A DNA stretch of 64,000 nucleotides from CAWCUZ01 sp963798795 (GTDB lineage Bacteria; Acidobacteriota; Vicinamibacteria; Vicinamibacterales; SCN-69-37). The stretch's first letter is position 1, and every line of letters starts with the position of its first letter. A program made the position numbers and the translations under genes. This document shows positions 60,278-64,000 of the stretch, piece after piece. The stretch lies in the NCBI GenBank assembly GCA_963798795.1, contig CAWCUZ010000001.1, positions 1,302,001 to 1,366,000 on the forward strand. The letters are read 5' to 3'. The notes under the pieces were generated by a model. The model was given only the letters and a program-made list of their open reading frames with translations, was not told the DNA's origin and did no database searches.

Positions 60278-61150
60278 GTGACGTCACGCTCGCCGCTCGC
60301 GCTGGCCGTCATCGTCAGAACGCTGGGCCGCGCGAGGCTGGCTGACGCGCTCGAAAGCCTGGCCCGCCAGACCTCCAGGAATTTTGAAACCACCGTGGTC
60401 GACATGAGTGGCGGCGAGGCTTCGCCGGCGATTGCCGCGGCGCGCCCTCGACTGCCCTCGCTTACGCACGTGGCGGTCGGCCGGCGGATCGGCCGTTCCC
60501 TCGCGCTCAACCTGGGCATCCGCCGATCGCGCGCCCCGGCCGTCGGGGTGCTCGACGATGACAACCTGTACGGTCCGACCCACGTGCAGACGCTGCTCGA
60601 CGGGCTCTCGTCCACGGGCGCCGACCTGGTCTACACGCGCGTCCGGCGGCAGACGCTCACGCCCGCCGGTGCGCTCCTCGAGGACGTCGAGCGCGGCGGT
60701 GCGTTCGACCGGACGAGGCTCCTGTTCGGCAACTTCATCTTCGCGACCGGCATGGCGTTCCGGCGGGACATCTGGCGGCGCGTGGGTGGCTACGATCCGC
60801 GCTTTCGGGTGTACGAAGACTGGGAGTTCCTGATCCGCGTCGCGCACGCCGGACGCGTCGAGGCGCTCGACGCCTGTGATGCGATCTCGCGCAACTTCAC
60901 CGGCGACCCGGGGCGGTCCGCACACAATCTCGAGGCGGACGACTGCGCGCGCGCCATGGCGGGTCTGTTCTGGACTCATCGGCGGCGGTATACACACGCA
61001 CTGCTGGCCGATCGGCCGGACCTGGCGTCCGAGTACCCGCACGTGCGCCCCGGCGGAACGAGTTCCGAAACCCGGCGCTGGCTCGTGAGCTGGTGGTGGC
61101 ACTCCGCGCTCCGGCACCGCCGGGCCAACCCGCTGAGCGCCACGGGATGA
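60278..61150 (+). CDS. Family 2 glycosyltransferase
   Basis: A 290-residue GT-A fold enzyme. N-terminal LALAVIVRTLGRARLADALE (nucleotide-sugar site), the acidic metal-binding DDDN in VGVLDDDNLYGPTHV near 92, and the catalytic-loop region RVYEDWEFLIRVAHAG near 190. There are no transmembrane helices, so it is probably a peripheral membrane protein adding a sugar to a glycan chain. The start is GTG 60278, with no strong ribosome-binding site. The stop overlaps the next gene's ATG. Confidence 0.83.
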   Translation: MTSRSPLALAVIVRTLGRARLADALESLARQTSRNFETTVVDMSGGEASPAIAAARPRLPSLTHVAVGRRIGRSLALNLGIRRSRAPAVGVLDDDNLYGPTHVQTLLDGLSSTGADLVYTRVRRQTLTPAGALLEDVERGGAFDRTRLLFGNFIFATGMAFRRDIWRRVGGYDPRFRVYEDWEFLIRVAHAGRVEALDACDAISRNFTGDPGRSAHNLEADDCARAMAGLFWTHRRRYTHALLADRPDLASEYPHVRPGGTSSETRRWLVSWWWHSALRHRRANPLSATG

Positions 61151-61998
61151 GCGGTCTCACCAATCCGTTCGACGCGCGCCGGCCCGGGCGCGTCGTCGTG
61201 CTCGGCCATCCGGGCCACGAGCTGGCCATTTTCGGCCTGCTGCAGCGCCACCCGCCCGACTTGATCATCGTCGTCAGCGACGGCGGCCCGCCCGAGCGCA
61301 TGGCCCAGTCACGTCAGGGGCTTGCTGGCATCGGCCTGCTGGATCGCGCGCACTACCTGAGCGTTCCCGAGGACGAGTTCTATCGCGCGCTGCTCGACCG
61401 TGACCACGGATTCCTGTCAGGTGTGGTCGATGCGGTCGCGGCCGAGATAGCGCGCGTCGAGCCGTCGCAGGTGTTCTGCGACGCGGTCGAGTTCTACAAT
61501 CCCGTCCACGATCTGACGCTGCCGATCGTCCGTTCCGCGCTCGGGGCCTCCGCCGCCGCCATCTACGAGATTCCGCTCGCCTACCAGACCGACGATGAGG
61601 TCGAGACGTATCGCGTGCAGCGGGTGCCGCCCGCTCTCGCGGATCGGCGTCTGATCTTCGCGCTCACGCCCGAGGAGACCGACGCCAAACGTCACGCCAG
61701 GGACGCCATCTACCGGAGCCTGCACCAGCAGGCCGGCCCCGATCTGCTGGATGTACCGACAGCCGAGCTCGCACGCGAGGAGCTGTTTCTGTCCCTCGAC
61801 CCTGTCCCGCAGCCGGGCGACGGCCGGCTGAACCGGTACGAGCGGCGCGCGCGCGAACTGCTGGCGCAGCGGCGGATCAGCCGGATGATCACCTACGCCG
61901 GCCACTTTGCGCCGGTGGTCGACGCGCTCGGCGTGCCGCGCGCAGGCGCGGCGGGTCGCGCCTCGCCCGCTGACTCGCGGCCCGGCCTTTCGGAGTAA
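61147..61998 (+). CDS. PIG-L/LmbE-like deacetylase (divergent)
   Basis: A 283-residue protein. The N-terminus RVVVLGHPGHELAIFGLLQR followed by PDLIIVVSDGG matches the layout of PIG-L/LmbE N-acetyl-sugar deacetylases, but the zinc-binding HPDDE is changed to HPGHE. A later NPVHDLTLP could supply the distal His. If active it would remove acetyl groups from glycan intermediates; if the metal site is lost it may be a binding protein. The ATGA overlap with the preceding glycosyltransferase ties them functionally. Confidence 0.6.
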   Translation: MSGLTNPFDARRPGRVVVLGHPGHELAIFGLLQRHPPDLIIVVSDGGPPERMAQSRQGLAGIGLLDRAHYLSVPEDEFYRALLDRDHGFLSGVVDAVAAEIARVEPSQVFCDAVEFYNPVHDLTLPIVRSALGASAAAIYEIPLAYQTDDEVETYRVQRVPPALADRRLIFALTPEETDAKRHARDAIYRSLHQQAGPDLLDVPTAELAREELFLSLDPVPQPGDGRLNRYERRARELLAQRRISRMITYAGHFAPVVDALGVPRAGAAGRASPADSRPGLSE

Positions 61999-62012
61999 CA
62001 TGATCGCGGCTC

Positions 62013-63047
62013 TTGTCCATTACGGTCATCGTCCCGTTTCACCGGAACCGCGGACAGCTCGACCAGTGCCTGGCCGCAGTGCGCGGGTCCGATCGCGTCC
62101 CGCGTGACATCGAGATCCTTGTCGCTGCCGATGGCAATGGCGAAGCCTGCGCCGACGTCGCCGGCCGCTACGCTGCGCGCGTGATGGCGCTGCCCGCGCA
62201 GCGCGGACCGGCCGCCGCACGCAATGCCGGCGCGTGGGCCGCGCAGGGCACGCTGCTCGCGTTCGTCGACAGCGATGTCGTGGTGCACGCCGATGCGATC
62301 GCGCGGATGGTTGGCGCCTTCGACGCCGATCCCGGCCTGGCCGCTGTCTTTGGTTCCTACGACGACACGCCGGCGGATCCCGGTTTCGTGTCGCAGGCCA
62401 AGAACCTGTCGCACGCCTACATCCATCGCCAGGCCGATCGCGCGCCGACGACCTTCTGGGCCGGCCTGGGGGCGGTTCGGGCCGGCGCGTTCCGCGCCGT
62501 CGGCGGATTCGATGAACGATTCGCGCGTCCGTCGGTCGAGGACATCGAGCTGGGCTACCGGCTGACCGCGCGCGGCTACCGGATGCGGATCGATCCCGAT
62601 CTGCGCGGCTCGCACCTGAAGCGGTGGTCGTGGCTCGGGGCGATCCGGTCCGACGTGCTGGACCGCGGCATTCCGTGGACCCGTCTGCTCCATCGCTACG
62701 GCGCGCTGCGCAACGACCTCAACCTCACGTGGAGCGGTCGCGTCTGCGTCATCCTGGCCTGGGTGGCCCTCGGCACGCTGCTCCTCGCCTGGCGCGCGCC
62801 CTGGCTCCTCCTCGGGACCGCCGCGTCGCTCGCCCTGCTCTGGTGGAATCAGCGGGCGTACTACGCCTGGCTCGCCCGGCGGCGGGGCGTGCTGTTCGCC
62901 GTCCGCTGGTTTCCGTTCCAGTTCGTTCACCACGCGCTGAACGCCGTGTCATTCCTGGTCGGCACGACGCTGCACGTCTTCGGCGCCGCCTACCCCGGCC
63001 CGTCGAACGGTTCGCGGCTCGACGAGCGGAGCCCCGCCGGCCGGTGA
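62013..63047 (+). CDS. Membrane-anchored family 2 glycosyltransferase
   Basis: A 344-residue protein. GT-A domain: ITVIVPFHRNRGQLDQCLAA, AARNAGAWAAQGTLLAFVDSD with the D-x-D metal site, GGFDERFARPSVEDIELGYR with the catalytic Glu-Asp. C-terminal helices (VCVILAWVALGTLLLAW, LLLGTAASLALLWW and a further one) anchor it. The only in-frame start is TTG 62013, but GGAG at 61991 is best placed for ATG 62000, which lies in another frame. A small indel between them, or initiation at TTG, is possible. Confidence 0.82.
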   Translation: MSITVIVPFHRNRGQLDQCLAAVRGSDRVPRDIEILVAADGNGEACADVAGRYAARVMALPAQRGPAAARNAGAWAAQGTLLAFVDSDVVVHADAIARMVGAFDADPGLAAVFGSYDDTPADPGFVSQAKNLSHAYIHRQADRAPTTFWAGLGAVRAGAFRAVGGFDERFARPSVEDIELGYRLTARGYRMRIDPDLRGSHLKRWSWLGAIRSDVLDRGIPWTRLLHRYGALRNDLNLTWSGRVCVILAWVALGTLLLAWRAPWLLLGTAASLALLWWNQRAYYAWLARRRGVLFAVRWFPFQFVHHALNAVSFLVGTTLHVFGAAYPGPSNGSRLDERSPAGR

Positions 63048-64000
63048 CTCGGGCACGCGAGACGGACCGGCCCGGCGTCACGGTCATCCTGCCGGCCTTC
63101 AACGAGGAACGGGCCGTGGCGGCGCAGGTTCGAGCCGTCCAGCGCGTCCTCGCAGGCGCGGCCATCCCGCACGAGATCGTCGTGGTCGACGATGGCTCGA
63201 CGGATCGGACGCGGGCGGAGGCGCTCACCACCGATGCCCTGGTGCTGCACCATCACCACAACCGCGGCTACGGCGCGTCGATCAAGTCGGGCATTGCCGC
63301 CGCCCGGTACGACGCGTGCGTCATCGTCGACGCCGACAACACCTACCCGGCCGAGGAGATCCCCACGCTGCTGGCGCTGCTCGAAACGACGGACATGGTG
63401 GTTGGCGCCCGCACCCGGCCGAACGTCTCGATTCCGCCGATCCGGCGGCCGGCCAAGTGGCTCGTGGGCAAGCTCGCCGAGCAGATTGCCGGCCAGCGCA
63501 TTCCGGACCTGAACTCGGGGCTTCGGGCGTTCCGCCGCGAGTGCGTGCGGCAGTACCTGTCCATCCTGCCGAACCGCTTCTCGTTCACGACCACCATCAC
63601 GCTCGCGTACCTGGCCGACGACTATGGCGTCGTCTATCACCCGATCGAGTATTACCGCCGGACCGGGACGTCGAAAATCCGCCCGCGCCAGTTCCGGGAG
63701 TTCGTGATGCTCGTGTTCCGGATGGCGCTGCTCTTCCAGCCGCTCAAGGTATTCGTGCCGCTCGCGCTGACGGCCGGCCTCATCGGCGTTGCCAAGACCG
63801 CGATGGATGTCGTCGGCCTCTTCGTGCGCAACCCGTCGGCCGGGTGGCTGATCGTGTTCCAACGCACGCTGTCGACCTCCGCGCTGCTCTTCCTGCTCCT
63901 CGCGTTCCAGCTCCTGCTGGTCGGTCTCGTCGCCGACGGCGTGCTCCGGCGGATCGCACAGCGCAACCAGTTGCAGGCGCGATCGCACGCCGTGTGGGCC
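63044..64000 (+). CDS. Polyprenyl-phosphate-type family 2 glycosyltransferase (3' end outside window)
   Basis: The open frame runs from GTG 63044 (overlapping the previous TGA) to the window edge; 319 codons are visible. The GT-A domain is of the DPM1/ArnC/GtrB kind: VTVILPAFNEERAVAAQVRA, IVVVDDGSTDRTRAEA, HHHNRGYGASIKSGI, CVIVDADNTYPAEEIP, and RIPDLNSGLRAFRRECVRQY. It is followed by YYRRTGTSKIRPRQFREF and at least two helices (VFVPLALTAGLIGVAKTAMD and ALLFLLLAFQLLLVGLVADG). It probably loads a sugar onto a polyprenyl-phosphate carrier. Confidence 0.85.
   Translation, partial: MTRARETDRPGVTVILPAFNEERAVAAQVRAVQRVLAGAAIPHEIVVVDDGSTDRTRAEALTTDALVLHHHHNRGYGASIKSGIAAARYDACVIVDADNTYPAEEIPTLLALLETTDMVVGARTRPNVSIPPIRRPAKWLVGKLAEQIAGQRIPDLNSGLRAFRRECVRQYLSILPNRFSFTTTITLAYLADDYGVVYHPIEYYRRTGTSKIRPRQFREFVMLVFRMALLFQPLKVFVPLALTAGLIGVAKTAMDVVGLFVRNPSAGWLIVFQRTLSTSALLFLLLAFQLLLVGLVADGVLRRIAQRNQLQARSHAVWA

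Noticed and set aside
1..64000. tRNA or rRNA genes
   Set aside because: No gap contains a recognisable tRNA cloverleaf or conserved rRNA segment; nearly all gaps are under 300 bp.

Overview
This is a gene-dense, high-G+C stretch of a bacterial chromosome. The best lineage clue is the FtsX/MacB-type permeases of about 800 residues that carry no ATPase (the ADOP type, expanded in Acidobacteriota). There are two intact copies and two remnants, and one remnant is paired with a PadR repressor. Together with the secreted glycosidases, BACON, BNR and FG-GAP surface proteins, this points to Acidobacteriota, probably class Vicinamibacteria. That is inference from gene content; no rRNA or tRNA gene is present to confirm it.

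Layout. 1-10.6 kb: a caleosin-like protein, two patatin-type phospholipases with cyclic-nucleotide-binding domains, an FAD oxidase, a class III nucleotide cyclase behind TPR and Rossmann-like domains, and an NDH-2-like dehydrogenase with a C-terminal cNMP-binding domain. 10.7-18.1 kb: housekeeping and transport (isoprenylcysteine-type methyltransferase, RluA pseudouridine synthase, ABC-2 exporter, heme A synthase, ADOP permease). 18.2-29.6 kb: GH35 and GH29 glycosidases, OmpA-type and barrel outer-membrane proteins, two gene remnants, a DUF2339 membrane protein, a second ADOP permease and a PLP enzyme. 29.6-36.7 kb: a degraded, repeat-rich zone with a BACON lipoprotein, an 85-bp duplication, an IS256-type element, ADOP and MFS remnants, a nine-copy 64-bp array, and a PadR gene beside a gutted ADOP gene. 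36.8-47.3 kb: an ECF sigma/anti-sigma/YbjQ operon, a small dimeric-barrel protein, a cytosolic AmiC-like binding protein divergent from an HD-GYP/LuxR regulator, a GH2 glycosidase and a large secreted BNR-repeat protein. 47.6-50.9 kb: a tight Nudix/CHAD/ParA operon. 51-59 kb: an FG-GAP protein, then an ECF sigma/zinc-finger anti-sigma/TPR-CHAT protease operon. 59.2-64 kb: a DUF1648 protein and a cluster of glycosyltransferases with a PIG-L-like enzyme, running off the window.

Two groups deserve most attention. In the first 10.6 kb, one likely cyclic-nucleotide producer sits among several cNMP-binding lipid and redox enzymes. At 47.6-50.9 kb, a diphosphoinositol/polyphosphate-type Nudix, a CYTH-like/CHAD protein and a ParA ATPase with a CYTH-like tail suggest a polyphosphate-granule handling and positioning module. 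Both functions are inferred.

Several otherwise healthy genes are broken by single 1-2 nt indels (near 3655, 32966, 33038, 33996, 40675, 46978 and 47697). I suspect residual long-read assembly error for those in unique genes. The remnants at 21.2, 23.6, 31.3, 33.5 and 35.1 kb are real decay.
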